The notes: a model not told the origin generated them from the letters alone. Positions 8,804 through 17,950 are shown, numbered from the stretch's first letter. The stretch: 64,000 bases of DNA from Candidatus Vicinibacter affinis (GCA_016714365.1 JADJNH010000005.1:2766501-2830500), one strand, 5' to 3'. Numbers and translations are program-made.

Positions 8804-8856
8804 TCTTTTTATTTTTTTTTTCGTCTTAGACCAACTGAGATTGATAGTAGATTATT

Positions 8857-8886
8857 GCCCCGGCCGACCTCCGGGGCTTTTTTTTT
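8857..8886 (+). terminator. Rho-independent terminator after ftsK
   Basis: A GC-rich stem GCCCCGG / CCGGGGC with a 7-nt loop is followed by nine T, 53 bp after the ftsK stop. Confidence 0.92.
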
Positions 8887-8926
8887 GTACTGTTAGGAAA
8901 TTAAGTGGCCTGATCATCAAAATTTG

Positions 8927-10219
8927 ATGTCAAATGTCGACTTTCGCACTCATATGTTACCGCTTGCTGAAAGAATGCGTCCACAAAGTTTGGAAGATGT
9001 GCTCGGACAAGATCACCTCTTGTCTCCGGGCAAGCCATTAAATTTAGCACTTTCTGGCGGACACTTACCATCCATGATCTTCTGGGGTCCTCCGGGTGTA
9101 GGTAAAACCACTTTAGCCCGGTTGTTAGGAAAACAATTTAATCGCAAATTTTTTACCCTAAGCGCAATTTCAGCAGGTGTCAAAGATCTGAGAGAACTGA
9201 TCAATGAAGCCAAAAGCCAAAAATTCTTTAACAGCCCCTCACCTATTTTGTTTATTGACGAAATCCATCGTTTCAATAAAGGTCAACAAGATGCTTTGCT
9301 GGCTGCCGTTGAAGATGGAACGATAGTTTTGTTGGGCGCCACTACCGAAAATCCTTCTTTTGAAGTGAATGCTGCCCTTTTGAGCAGAATGCAGGTTTAT
9401 GTACTGAAGCATTTGGATGAACTGGATCTTGTCAAACTTATTGAACGTATTGCAGATAAGGACGAACTTTTCCAAAACAAGAACATAAAAGTATTGGAAA
9501 CCGATTCTTTGGTTGAATTATCCGGTGGAGATGCCAGAAAACTATGCAACATCATGGAGATTGTTGGCAACTTACCTCAATCCCAAATAGAAATCACAAA
9601 TGAACTTATCCGAAAATTGGTCACTCAAAACATGGCTATTTATGATAAGTCAGGAGAAATGCACTACGACATCATTTCTGCTTTCATTAAATCAATACGA
9701 GGCAGTGATCCCCATGCAGCCTTGTATTGGCTTGCCCGGATGGTAGATGGTGGAGAAGACCCACTTTTCATTGCACGAAGACTACTGATTCTGGCAGCAG
9801 AAGACATTGGACTGGCAAATCCAAACGCGCTTTTGATGGCCAACACTTGCAAAGATGCCATTCACTTTGTGGGATGGCCTGAATCCAGAATAATCCTTGC
9901 TGAAACCGTTATTTACTTAGCTTGCTCACCCAAATCCAATTCTGCTTATCTTGCTATAGAAATGGCTATCAGTCTAGCTCAGTCAACAAATAACGCTCAA
10001 GTTCCTTTGCACTTACGCAACGCCCCCACCCAAATGATGAAAAATATTGGCTACGGAAAATCCTACGAATACAGTCACCATCACCCTGGCAACTTTGTCT
10101 ATCAGGAATACATGCCGGAACAATTGAGTAGTAAAGCTATATTTAAACCGGCAGAAAATCCCAATGAGCAAAAAATGAAAATGAGCTTGTTGGAATGGTG
10201 GGGTGAAAAATATAAATAA
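8927..10219 (+). CDS. rarA: Replication-associated recombination protein A (AAA+ ATPase)
   Basis: A RarA/MgsA/WRNIP1-family clamp-loader-like ATPase that acts at stalled replication forks. The N-terminal part has PLAERMRPQSLEDVLGQDHLL, Walker A GPPGVGKTT (about residues 54-62), Walker B LFIDEIHRFNK and sensor 1 GATTENPSF. The C-terminal half has the tetramerisation region (SDPHAALYWLARM, EDPLFIARRLLILAAEDIG). The total of 430 aa is normal for the family. A TTG codon directly precedes the ATG at 8927; I chose the ATG. The gene stands between the ftsK terminator and the convergent lipB/thioesterase pair and is probably monocistronic. Confidence 0.95.
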   Translation: MSNVDFRTHMLPLAERMRPQSLEDVLGQDHLLSPGKPLNLALSGGHLPSMIFWGPPGVGKTTLARLLGKQFNRKFFTLSAISAGVKDLRELINEAKSQKFFNSPSPILFIDEIHRFNKGQQDALLAAVEDGTIVLLGATTENPSFEVNAALLSRMQVYVLKHLDELDLVKLIERIADKDELFQNKNIKVLETDSLVELSGGDARKLCNIMEIVGNLPQSQIEITNELIRKLVTQNMAIYDKSGEMHYDIISAFIKSIRGSDPHAALYWLARMVDGGEDPLFIARRLLILAAEDIGLANPNALLMANTCKDAIHFVGWPESRIILAETVIYLACSPKSNSAYLAIEMAISLAQSTNNAQVPLHLRNAPTQMMKNIGYGKSYEYSHHHPGNFVYQEYMPEQLSSKAIFKPAENPNEQKMKMSLLEWWGEKYK

Positions 10220-10322
10220 TGTCTAGGTTAAATTTATCAATATCATTAATTCGCAAATTGAATAGTACTAAAAAAGATGTAGGCCTATACAATTACTAAA
10301 AAAATATATCCTAGCTAATCCT

Positions 10323-10844
10323 CTATTTTTCTGTAACCACATTGAAAATATCCTTACTGAATTTTGCTTCTTCCGGTTTGATTTTACCACTTACAATCAA
10401 TCTGAATTCGCGACGAATTTCTGCTTCATTAAATAATTTTTTCTCTTCTTCAGTTTCAGGAACAATGGCCGGAATAGGCTTAGGTCTGAGTGTTCTGTCA
10501 TCCAATGCTACAAATGTAAAGTAAGCCTGATTTGATTTCCTGGGCTCCGCCACAAGTATACTTCTGGTAAAAACTTCCATAAATATCTCCATGGAAGAAT
10601 TAAATGTTCTGGAAACTTTTGCCCGTATGGTCACAATATCCCCAAGTTTAATGGGCTCATGAAATGTCATGTGGTCAACCGAAACCGTAACCACATGCGC
10701 ACCACAATGCCTGCTGGCACATATTGCTGATGCAATATCCATCCACCGCATTAGATTTCCTCCCATTAAATTGCCCAATACATTGGTGTCGTTTGGTAAA
10801 ACCAACTCTGTCATTTCCGTTATGGAATCACTTACTTTTTTCAT
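10323..10844 (-). CDS. Acyl-CoA thioesterase (hotdog fold, YciA/BFIT-like)
   Basis: A 173-aa single-hotdog-domain thioesterase expected to release CoA from acyl-CoA in the cytoplasm. The segments LPNDTNVLGNLMGGNLMRWMD (catalytic Asn/Asp region and central helix), ASRHCGAHVVTVSVDHMTF and VTIRAKVSRTFNSSMEIFMEV are typical of the BFIT/YciA-like acyl-CoA hydrolases. Chain-length preference cannot be read. The ATG overlaps the lipB stop (ATGA, 4 bp), so the two are translationally coupled and share a promoter upstream of lipB. Confidence 0.88.
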   Translation of the reverse strand: MKKVSDSITEMTELVLPNDTNVLGNLMGGNLMRWMDIASAICASRHCGAHVVTVSVDHMTFHEPIKLGDIVTIRAKVSRTFNSSMEIFMEVFTRSILVAEPRKSNQAYFTFVALDDRTLRPKPIPAIVPETEEEKKLFNEAEIRREFRLIVSGKIKPEEAKFSKDIFNVVTEK

Positions 10845-11554
10845 TCGAATATTTTACTCTTTGTTGTTTTTTCAAGCCCAAATGTATGTAGAAAATGGCT
10901 CGTAAAGATTTGTTTAATTTCTGCCATTTCAACCACAATTCCCAATTCCTTTTGAATAGAAGTCACGGTTTTATTTTCTTCCTGAATGCCACATGGGATG
11001 ATGTGGTTAAAATAATTAAGGTTCGTATTAACATTTAAGGCCAATCCATGCAAACTTACCCATCTGCTTAGGTGTACGCCAATCGCACAGATTTTGCGGG
11101 CCCGGTCATTATCCGGATCTAGCCAAACTCCTGTGTATTCTGGCAAACGATCACCCAAAATTCCGTACTCGGCCAAGGTCAATATTACTGACTCTTCTAA
11201 ACCTCTCACATATCGATGCACATCATTAAATATGCGGTCCAAATCAAGAATTGGATAAGCCACCAATTGCCCTGGTCCATGATAAGTGATGTCCCCTCCC
11301 CTGTTGATTTTGTAAAAACTTGCCTGAATCTGACCCAGTCCTTGCTCATTAATCTTTAGATGACTCTCCTCTCCCGATTTACCCAAAGTGTAAACATGAG
11401 GATGCTCACACAATATTAATACATGCGGAAAATCTGCCGAGCCCGGTTGAGATCTTTTTTCGGAAATTAACCTGTTATGAATTTTGGTCTGGTAATCCCA
11501 GGCTTCCTGATAGTCAATCTGACCAAGATCATGTATTTCTATTCTATTGCTCAA
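10841..11554 (-). CDS. lipB: Octanoyltransferase LipB
   Basis: Transfers octanoate from octanoyl-ACP to the lipoyl domains of 2-oxoacid dehydrogenases and GcvH, the first step of de novo lipoate assembly. The 237-aa protein has the signature RGGDITYHGPGQLVAYPILDL (about residues 85-105), the catalytic Lys154 in RKICAIGVH and the catalytic Cys188 in HIIPCGI. The start is TTG at 11554; the only upstream alternative before a stop is an ATT, and no ATG gives a full-length protein. The thioesterase gene overlaps its 3' end. The lipA partner is not in the window. A divergent promoter region of about 60 bp lies upstream. Confidence 0.95.
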   Translation of the reverse strand: MSNRIEIHDLGQIDYQEAWDYQTKIHNRLISEKRSQPGSADFPHVLILCEHPHVYTLGKSGEESHLKINEQGLGQIQASFYKINRGGDITYHGPGQLVAYPILDLDRIFNDVHRYVRGLEESVILTLAEYGILGDRLPEYTGVWLDPDNDRARKICAIGVHLSRWVSLHGLALNVNTNLNYFNHIIPCGIQEENKTVTSIQKELGIVVEMAEIKQIFTSHFLHTFGLEKTTKSKIFE

Positions 11555-11562
11555 TCGTTTAA

Positions 11563-11593
11563 TTGCTTAATTTAATATTTTGTCTTAACTTTG
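11563..11593 (+). promoter_or_regulatory. Promoter of the thioredoxin/dockerin-like gene
   Basis: TTG (11563-11565), a 20-nt spacer and TAACTTTG (11586-11593) fit the Bacteroidota -33/-7 pattern. The ATG is 22 bp downstream. Confidence 0.6.
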
Positions 11594-11615
11594 GATATAA
11601 TTAAACAGCGTTTTC

Positions 11616-13337
11616 ATGAGACAGTTTACTTTATTCCTCTTTTTACTCCCTTTTATTTGCTCAGCTGCCAAGGCTCCTGATTTCACAATCACAGACTATA
11701 ATAACAAGGTCCATAAACTTTATTCGGATTATTTGAATAAGGAGAAAGTAGTGGTTCTTAAATTGTTCTTCGTAGCCTGCCCCCCTTGTAATGCCATTGC
11801 TCCTTATGTCCAACAAGCTTATACTCGCTGGGGTGCAGGGAATGGTCGTGTCCAGTTCATTGAGCTCAGTACTCAAAATTATGATCTGAACAACGCTGTG
11901 AAGGGATATGCACAAAAACATGGAATTACTTTCCCGGGTGCTGGTTTTGATGGAGGAGGATTTGCTGCGGTGGCTCCCTATAAATCAGGGACTTTTGGTC
12001 CTTTCTATGGCACTCCTACCTTTCTTGTGATTGCTCCAAATGGTGAGGTTGAATTCAATATTGACTTTGAAAGGGATGATCAGGTAAAGTTAGATTCTGC
12101 TATTGCCAGAGCGCTGAGGGTCTCCAGTGGAGGCACCGGGGGTGGCCCAACTCGTTGCCAAGATTCCTTTGGAGTAAAAATTACCTCTTATTTGCATCCT
12201 GACAAAATGATAGTTAAAGACATTTTTAATGGTAACAACCCACTATTTGAACTCGAAAATAATCAATACAATTGTGAATATTTTTTTCCAGCTATTAGGG
12301 ATAATTATTATGTAACTCCTTTTAAATCACAAACCGGAAACCCTGATGAATATGTAACTACTGCAGATGTGGTTTTAATTCAGAAACACATACTAGGGAT
12401 ATCTCAACTAAACAATCTCCAGTTGTTAGTCGCTGATGTGAACAAAACATATTCTGTAACTGCTTCTGATATGGCAGAGATAAGAAAATTAATTTTAGGT
12501 ATCAATTCCAGATTTAAAGCCGTAAGCGACCTGTATGGCTTTGCTGTTAATCCTGCTGGAAAAAATGGGGTGATCAATGACAAGGTCAAACTAAATGACT
12601 TGATAAAAGGAACCGTGAGCAATGAATTCGGAGTAGGTAAATATGGGGATGTCAATGGAGCAGCTATAAAATTCGATGGTTCTCTTGAAGAAAGGGCTAA
12701 TTGTACTGAAGAATGGGTTATTAAATCTGAAAAAACATCCAACGGCTATTTATATCACATTATCCCGAACACAAACGGAAATGTTTTTGGTTTCCAGTTT
12801 AGTCTTGCTTGTGATGTAAAGTCCATTACAGACGTAAAACTTAATCAAAGTTTATCCAATTTCAACAATACCAATTACATTTTTAATGGACAACGCAATG
12901 AATTCATTTGTCTGTGGAGTAGTCCAGATGGATTGGGAGTCAATTTCGATTTGCGTGAACCATTAATCACATTCTCTTCATCACAAAATCTGAATTTTAA
13001 ACAAGGCAAAGTACCTAATGAAATTGTATTAAGTAACGATGTGTGTGGAATCTTTTTTAACCACATCTATAATTCAGAACCTGGTGTACCAAGATTTAGA
13101 GTCAATCAAACAGCGACTCAATATGAAATTGACGTCGAAGCCTCTTCCGGAATTGTTGCATTAAAGTTTTTCGATCAATCTGGAATTCATGTTTCTGATT
13201 CGAAAATTAAAATGGAAAAAATTAATGAACAAAATATAAAGGCAAATATTTCTAAATTAAATCCAGGGTTTTATTTTGTTCAGGGGCAACTAGCAGATGG
13301 TTCCATAAAAACAGAAAGGTTTTTCAAAATTGATTAG
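11616..13337 (+). CDS. Secreted thioredoxin-fold protein with dockerin-like repeats and T9SS sorting tail
   Basis: A 573-aa exported protein. Residues 1 to about 18 form a signal peptide. A TlpA/thioredoxin-like domain follows, with active-site motif CPPC (Cys55, Cys58), so a disulfide redox role is plausible. At about residues 243-297 there are two dockerin-like calcium-loop repeats (TTADVVLIQKHILGI and VTASDMAEIRKLILGI, each preceded or followed by Asp-Val-Asn elements). The last ~80 residues resemble a type IX secretion C-terminal domain (VALKFFDQSGIHV, LNPGFYFVQGQL, KTERFFKI). The protein should cross the outer membrane through the T9SS encoded at 25-34 kb and be anchored or released. The substrate is unknown, and no cohesin gene is visible in the window. 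Confidence 0.85.
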   Translation: MRQFTLFLFLLPFICSAAKAPDFTITDYNNKVHKLYSDYLNKEKVVVLKLFFVACPPCNAIAPYVQQAYTRWGAGNGRVQFIELSTQNYDLNNAVKGYAQKHGITFPGAGFDGGGFAAVAPYKSGTFGPFYGTPTFLVIAPNGEVEFNIDFERDDQVKLDSAIARALRVSSGGTGGGPTRCQDSFGVKITSYLHPDKMIVKDIFNGNNPLFELENNQYNCEYFFPAIRDNYYVTPFKSQTGNPDEYVTTADVVLIQKHILGISQLNNLQLLVADVNKTYSVTASDMAEIRKLILGINSRFKAVSDLYGFAVNPAGKNGVINDKVKLNDLIKGTVSNEFGVGKYGDVNGAAIKFDGSLEERANCTEEWVIKSEKTSNGYLYHIIPNTNGNVFGFQFSLACDVKSITDVKLNQSLSNFNNTNYIFNGQRNEFICLWSSPDGLGVNFDLREPLITFSSSQNLNFKQGKVPNEIVLSNDVCGIFFNHIYNSEPGVPRFRVNQTATQYEIDVEASSGIVALKFFDQSGIHVSDSKIKMEKINEQNIKANISKLNPGFYFVQGQLADGSIKTERFFKID

Positions 13338-13385
13338 ATTGTTAACAGAGATATTGTAAGTATTTTTTTGCTTTTTATACCTAGC

Positions 13386-14996
13386 CTAATTTATCTCGTT
13401 TACTTGTTCGAGTTTTAATAAATTTATTGGATTGCCATTCAGGTTTATTAAATTCTTTTGTCCAAACAATGCTGTTTGATCATACAATAGAAAAATAACC
13501 GGAGACTCCTCAACAATAATCCGATCCATTTGCTGAAATAATTTCACCCTTTTGTCATTGTCAATCTCTTTAACAGCTGCTTCGTATAGTTGATCAAATT
13601 CAACATTCTTAAATCTGGTGTAATTTGGAGGCGCACCGTTTTTGCTGTAAAAAACGGTCATAAAGCTTTCTTCATCCGGATAATCGGCTATCCAGCTAGC
13701 TCTAAAAAAACCAATACTGCCGTTACGCATTTTCTCTCGCAGTGTACCGGTTTCCAAAAGTTCTATCCTCAATTCAATTCCAATTTCCTGCCATTGACGG
13801 GCAATAAAGGTTACAAGATCTAAATAATCTTTATTGGTATAAATAACGAGTTCTTTTTCCAATTTAGATTTTTCAAAATACCCTGAACTTTTAAGTAAAT
13901 CCTTTGCTCTGGCTGCATCATGCACATATCCTTTCACAGAATTGGGGTCATAAGAAATCAAACCTTTAGGTATAAAACCAGCATTGGCCGGTGTTCCAAT
14001 TCCAAACCTGTAGGTCTTGACCAACAAATTTTTGTCTAAGGCTAAATTCAATGCTTGTCGCACCCTTTTATCCCAAATTGCATGATCTTTTGGGAAGGCT
14101 TCCAGATTAATTCCCAAATACTCTGTATTCAGGTAATGTGATTTAAAAAAATTAATGTGGTCATTCAATTCCGGACGCAATGTTCCATTACTCAAAATTA
14201 ATTGAGAAGCAAAAGATGATTGAATTCCTGAAAAAAAATCAATTTCATTTCTAATAAATTCAAGATACGCTGTATTTCTGTCTTCAATAAAACTTACCCT
14301 CACTCCTTCTAAATATGGCAAATTGGGTTTAAAATAGGCTGAATTTCTACTCAGGAAGATTCCTTGTCTATCTATCCATTTATTTAATACAAATGGTCCC
14401 GTTCCAACTGGAAATTCATCAAATTTGTTCTGATAAAAACTTACTGCTTCTTTCGGAATGATGCTGCAATATTGCATTGTGAGCAAACTCAGAAATGGAG
14501 AAAATGCTTGCCTCAATTTAATCACCAGGGTGGTGTCGTTTATAATATTAAAGGGCTGGAATGTGTCTAGTTTGCCTGCAAAAATCCACCTACCCGGAGC
14601 ACTCAATCCCGGATCAATCAATCTTAAAAAACTATATTCAACATCAGATGCTTTCAGCCTTCTTGTACTGTCTTTACCAAAACAGCTATTTTTATGAAAA
14701 AAGACATCATTCCTCAAATGAAATAAGTAGCTCAACCCATCTTTGCTTACTTCCCAATCCTTCGCAATTTCCGGTACCAAATTCATAGAATCATCCAAAT
14801 CTATGAGCTGATTATAAATATGGTCTATCAACCAAATGTTATTCTGACTTTTTGCAAAAGCAGGATCTAAGGAGGTAACAGGATTAGGTTGATTGTAATG
14901 AAAAACCCTTGGTTTTTTGTGGGTATTATCGGAACAACAGGTTAACCAAATAAAACCAACACTCAACAAATAAATCCTCGAAAACCTACAATTCAT
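13386..14996 (-). CDS. Oligopeptide-type ABC transporter substrate-binding lipoprotein
   Basis: A 536-aa family 5 solute-binding protein (OppA/DppA-like). The N-terminal hydrophobic segment ends in LTCCSDN, a non-standard lipobox with Cys20/Cys21, so lipid anchoring is likely but not certain. Family features are FHYNQPNPVTSLDPAFAKS, IYNQLIDLDDSMNLVPEIAKDW near the N-terminus, a mid-protein RVRQALNLALDKNLLVK segment and a C-terminal RASWIADYPDEESFMTVFYS. It probably binds peptides or similar ligands in the periplasm. No permease or ATPase gene is adjacent, so it is an orphan binding protein whose transporter must be elsewhere. Confidence 0.88.
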   Translation of the reverse strand: MNCRFSRIYLLSVGFIWLTCCSDNTHKKPRVFHYNQPNPVTSLDPAFAKSQNNIWLIDHIYNQLIDLDDSMNLVPEIAKDWEVSKDGLSYLFHLRNDVFFHKNSCFGKDSTRRLKASDVEYSFLRLIDPGLSAPGRWIFAGKLDTFQPFNIINDTTLVIKLRQAFSPFLSLLTMQYCSIIPKEAVSFYQNKFDEFPVGTGPFVLNKWIDRQGIFLSRNSAYFKPNLPYLEGVRVSFIEDRNTAYLEFIRNEIDFFSGIQSSFASQLILSNGTLRPELNDHINFFKSHYLNTEYLGINLEAFPKDHAIWDKRVRQALNLALDKNLLVKTYRFGIGTPANAGFIPKGLISYDPNSVKGYVHDAARAKDLLKSSGYFEKSKLEKELVIYTNKDYLDLVTFIARQWQEIGIELRIELLETGTLREKMRNGSIGFFRASWIADYPDEESFMTVFYSKNGAPPNYTRFKNVEFDQLYEAAVKEIDNDKRVKLFQQMDRIIVEESPVIFLLYDQTALFGQKNLINLNGNPINLLKLEQVNEIN

Positions 14997-15199
14997 TCAG
15001 AAAAGTAATCATTCTCCTCGCATAATTTTCATCAAAAAGACAAATTTTTCAATTTTTTACTGCTAAAACAAAAAGTTATCCTATTCCCCAATCATTTTTA
15101 AGAATTTTACTTTGATGCTGAATTGCTAAAAGCCACTTTGCTTGTAGGATTTGACATTTGAAATGGCTAATCAGCCGCTTTTCTAAAATCTAAAAGATT
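14997..15199. other. Intergenic stretch without a recognisable gene
   Basis: About 200 bp of AT-rich sequence upstream of the binding-protein gene. No ORF, RNA or clear promoter consensus is seen. It continues into the possible gene remnant. Confidence 0.5.
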
Positions 15200-15394
15200 T
15201 CATATTTTAATGAGTTTCTTAACATCAATCCCAAACTTATAAATTTCAGAAAAAACACGATTAGAATCTTGAAGAATAACAGAAATCGGTTGAATAAAAC
15301 GGTTATTGTGCTTGAGCAGTTACTCATTTCACCAACAGATTTTATCATAAATATTAATTGGATTTAAAGAATTGATGACATCTTCTCTTTCAAA
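15200..15394 (-). pseudogene. Possible decayed coding remnant
   Basis: In one minus-strand frame 65 codons read like protein but contain two internal stops (..NIYDKICW*NE*LLKHNN..) before a final stop: the upstream part includes EDVINSLNPINIYDKICW and the downstream part FIQPISVILQDSNRVFSE. Immediately upstream another frame reads FYAWPDNDVRIPSNLKEK, as if a frameshift separated the two. No family is recognised. This may be a gene relic or chance reading in AT-rich DNA. Confidence 0.3.
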
Positions 15395-15524
15395 TTGGAT
15401 GGAATTCTAACATCATTATCAGGCCAGGCATAAAAATTCAAAATTTTGAATCAATTCTGGTGTTTCACTGTTATCCCTTTTGGTAGAATTGATTTCTAGC
15501 TTATACATTGAACTTAGATTAAAC

Positions 15525-15573
15525 CACACCCCGCTCATCGCTACGTCTCTCCTATCCGTAAAAATGGGAGGAA
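15525..15573. repeat. Possible intergenic repeat-element remnant
   Basis: A short GC-richer stretch (CCACACCCCGCTCATCGC, then CTCTCCTATCCGTAAAAA and GGGAGGA) forms an imperfect hairpin and stands out from its AT-rich surroundings. It resembles dispersed intergenic repeats I associate with Bacteroidota genomes. No second copy lies in this window, so this is tentative. Confidence 0.25.
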
Positions 15574-15578
15574 TTGCT

Positions 15579-15586
15579 TAGGTTTG
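15579..15586 (+). promoter_or_regulatory. Promoter -7 element of the UPF0173-parAB operon
   Basis: TAGGTTTG matches TAnnTTTG and lies 16 bp upstream of the ATG at 15603. No clear -33 TTTG is found. Confidence 0.5.
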
Positions 15587-15602
15587 CACAAATTTTGGAA
15601 TT

Positions 15603-16286
15603 ATGTTATTAAGTTATTACGGCCATTCCTGCTTCTATGTTTTTTTTGAAGGCAAGCATTTGCTTTTCGACCCTTTCATAAAAGGCAATCCCTTAGCCCA
15701 ACACATTGATATTGAAGCAATTAAAGCGGATTACATTCTAATTTCACACGGTCATGGTGACCATGTAGGAGATGCCATAGAAATTGCCCAAAAAACTGGC
15801 GCAAAAATTATATCCAATTTTGAAATTGTGAGTTGGCTCGACAATCAGGGAGTGAAAGGTTATGCTTTGAATCAAGGAGGGAAATATTCATTTGATTTTG
15901 GAATGGTAAAAATGGTGAGTGCCTGCCATTCTGCAACTTTGCCGGATGGTTCTAACGGCGGTAATCCAAATGGCTTTGTCGTTTGGTCTCATAATCACTG
16001 TTTCTATTTTGCCGGTGATACTGCCTTAAGTTATGACATGAAACTCATTCCCTTGACTTGTCCAAAATTGGATTTTGCCATACTTCCAATGGGTGATGTC
16101 TTCACAATGGGTGTAGAGGATGCCTGCATTGCTGCTGATTTCTGTGAGGTAAAAACAGTCATTGCAGCACATTTTGACACTTTTGACCCTATTAAAATAG
16201 ATCACGAAGCTGCAATTTCTACTTTTTTAAATAATGATATAAAACTGATAATCCCTGAAATAGGAAAGGCAGTAAATTGGGAATAA
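15603..16286 (+). CDS. UPF0173 family metal-dependent hydrolase (MBL fold)
   Basis: A 227-aa cytoplasmic member of the UPF0173/YtkL group of metallo-beta-lactamase-fold hydrolases. The metal-binding HxHxDH is SHGHGDH (about residues 50-56). HSATLPDG, FAGDTALSYDM and AAHFDTF supply the remaining ligands. The physiological substrate of the family is not established. It is the first gene of an operon: parA starts on the base after its stop codon. Linkage to the chromosome-partition genes may be simple co-transcription. Confidence 0.9.
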   Translation: MLLSYYGHSCFYVFFEGKHLLFDPFIKGNPLAQHIDIEAIKADYILISHGHGDHVGDAIEIAQKTGAKIISNFEIVSWLDNQGVKGYALNQGGKYSFDFGMVKMVSACHSATLPDGSNGGNPNGFVVWSHNHCFYFAGDTALSYDMKLIPLTCPKLDFAILPMGDVFTMGVEDACIAADFCEVKTVIAAHFDTFDPIKIDHEAAISTFLNNDIKLIIPEIGKAVNWE

Positions 16287-17048
16287 ATGGGAAAAATAAT
16301 TGCAATAGCAAACCAAAAAGGTGGTGTTGGAAAGACCACAACAGCGATAAATTTAGCTGCCTGTCTTTCTATTTTAGAAAAGAAAGTGCTCTTAGTGGAT
16401 GCCGATCCTCAAGCCAACAGTACTTCCGGATCTGGTGGGGATCTCCAGGATTTTGAGTTTAACCTATACCACTGCATGATCAATGACATTGATCCACATA
16501 AAGCTATTATTACTACAACTACCCCAAACCTTTTTTTGCTTCCTTCTGATATCGATTTGGTAGGAGCAGATATAGAATTGGTAAGTATGCAAGATCGCGA
16601 ATTTGTCTTGCGAAAAGTCTTGTACAAGATTAAGGATGAATTTGACTATATTATTATTGATTGCCTACCTTCCCTTGGCCTGATGACCATAAATGCATTG
16701 GTCGCCGCAGATTCCGTAATAATACCTGTACAAACTGAATTATTTGCTTTAGAGGGACTTTCTAAAATTAAAAACACCATTGAACTTGTCAAAGAGGGAT
16801 TAAATCCCGAATTAAAAATTGAAGGAGTATTACTGTCCATGTATGACAAAAGGCTAAGAATGTCTACCATGGTTATTCATGACATGAGAGAAAATATTAA
16901 GATGCCCATATTTAATACCATAATCCATAGAAATTCAAAAATCACCGAAGCGCCACTGGTTAAAAAACCTGTTGTCTTATATGATGCAACGAGCAAAGGC
17001 AGTATTAATTTCCTTAATTTTGCACAAGAGTTTATCAACAATCAATAA
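16287..17048 (+). CDS. parA: Chromosome partitioning ATPase ParA (Soj)
   Basis: A 253-aa deviant-Walker ATPase that moves or positions ParB-parS complexes during chromosome segregation. The P-loop KGGVGKTT is at residues 10-17, the Walker A' region is VLLVDADPQANST and Walker B is YIIIDCLPSLG. The deviant first Lys (Lys10) is present. The length is typical for chromosomal Soj. The ATG directly abuts the upstream hydrolase stop, and parB starts 14 bp after its stop, forming the usual parA-parB pair. Confidence 0.96.
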   Translation: MGKIIAIANQKGGVGKTTTAINLAACLSILEKKVLLVDADPQANSTSGSGGDLQDFEFNLYHCMINDIDPHKAIITTTTPNLFLLPSDIDLVGADIELVSMQDREFVLRKVLYKIKDEFDYIIIDCLPSLGLMTINALVAADSVIIPVQTELFALEGLSKIKNTIELVKEGLNPELKIEGVLLSMYDKRLRMSTMVIHDMRENIKMPIFNTIIHRNSKITEAPLVKKPVVLYDATSKGSINFLNFAQEFINNQ

Positions 17049-17062
17049 AATTAGGGTACCCA

Positions 17063-17950
17063 ATGAGCCAGAAACAAGAACTTGGAAAAGGTTTAAAAGC
17101 TTTATTATCCAATATCAATAAGGATGAGAAAAAAGTTACCGATACTGTTCTAAAACAAGAAACGGAAACTTGGATGATAGACATTAATAAAATCAAGCCT
17201 AACCCTCATCAACCCAGAAATACCTTTGAAGAGGAGAGCCTTGAAGAATTATCAAAGTCCATCCAGACTTATGGTTTAATCCAACCTATTACCGTTAGGA
17301 AACGGGCTGATGAAGAATATCAAATTATTTCTGGAGAAAGGCGCTATCGCGCAGCATTGAAGGCTGGAATTAAATCTTTACCGGCTTATGTAAGGTTGGC
17401 AAATGACCAGGAAATCTTAGAAATGGCCCTGGTGGAAAACATCCAAAGAGAGGATCTTAGTCCCATTGAAATTGCTATTAGCTATTCAAGGCTAATGGAG
17501 GAATGCAAATTAAATCAGGAACAATTATCAGATCGTGTTGGCAAAAAAAGAAGCACAATTAGTAATTACACAAGGTTGCTAAAATTACCTCCTGAAATTC
17601 AAAATGCATTAAGAGATCATAAATTATCAATGGGACATGCTCGAGTACTGGCAGGAATTGAAGATCTTATTTTGCAAATGCAACTATACAAAGACATTCA
17701 ACAAAAGGAATTATCCGTTAGGGATGCTGAACGGCTTTCACACTCAATCACCAAGGCAAAAGGCCGAAAACTACTCAATCCAAAACCAGCTTCACAAGGG
17801 TCTTTGATAAAAGCTCTGGAAGATCGAATTAGTAGCATTCTAGGAACCAAGGCAGTAATTCAGCGAAAAGAATCCGGTGAAGGTCAAATTATTATCAAAT
17901 TCAATTCAGATAAGACACTTAATGACATCATCGACCGTTTGGATGATTAA
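17063..17950 (+). CDS. parB: Chromosome partitioning protein ParB (Spo0J)
   Basis: A 295-aa CTP-dependent DNA clamp that loads at parS. The N-terminal nuclease-like/CTPase domain has IKPNPHQPR (about residues 43-51) and SGERRYRAAL with the GERR motif. ALVENIQREDLSPIEIA leads into the helix-turn-helix (LSDRVGKKRSTISNYTRLLKLP), followed by the HARVLAGIED linker. The C-terminal dimerisation segment ends in DDIIDRLDD-like acidic residues. It overlaps the DUF5683 gene by 8 bp. No obvious parS copy was recognised in the adjacent intergenic DNA by eye. Confidence 0.95.
   Translation: MSQKQELGKGLKALLSNINKDEKKVTDTVLKQETETWMIDINKIKPNPHQPRNTFEEESLEELSKSIQTYGLIQPITVRKRADEEYQIISGERRYRAALKAGIKSLPAYVRLANDQEILEMALVENIQREDLSPIEIAISYSRLMEECKLNQEQLSDRVGKKRSTISNYTRLLKLPPEIQNALRDHKLSMGHARVLAGIEDLILQMQLYKDIQQKELSVRDAERLSHSITKAKGRKLLNPKPASQGSLIKALEDRISSILGTKAVIQRKESGEGQIIIKFNSDKTLNDIIDRLDD

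Noticed and set aside
17877..17942. Longer N-terminus of the DUF5683 gene inside parB
   Set aside because: The extension lies in another frame of parB and would hide the signal peptide that begins at the ATG at 17943.
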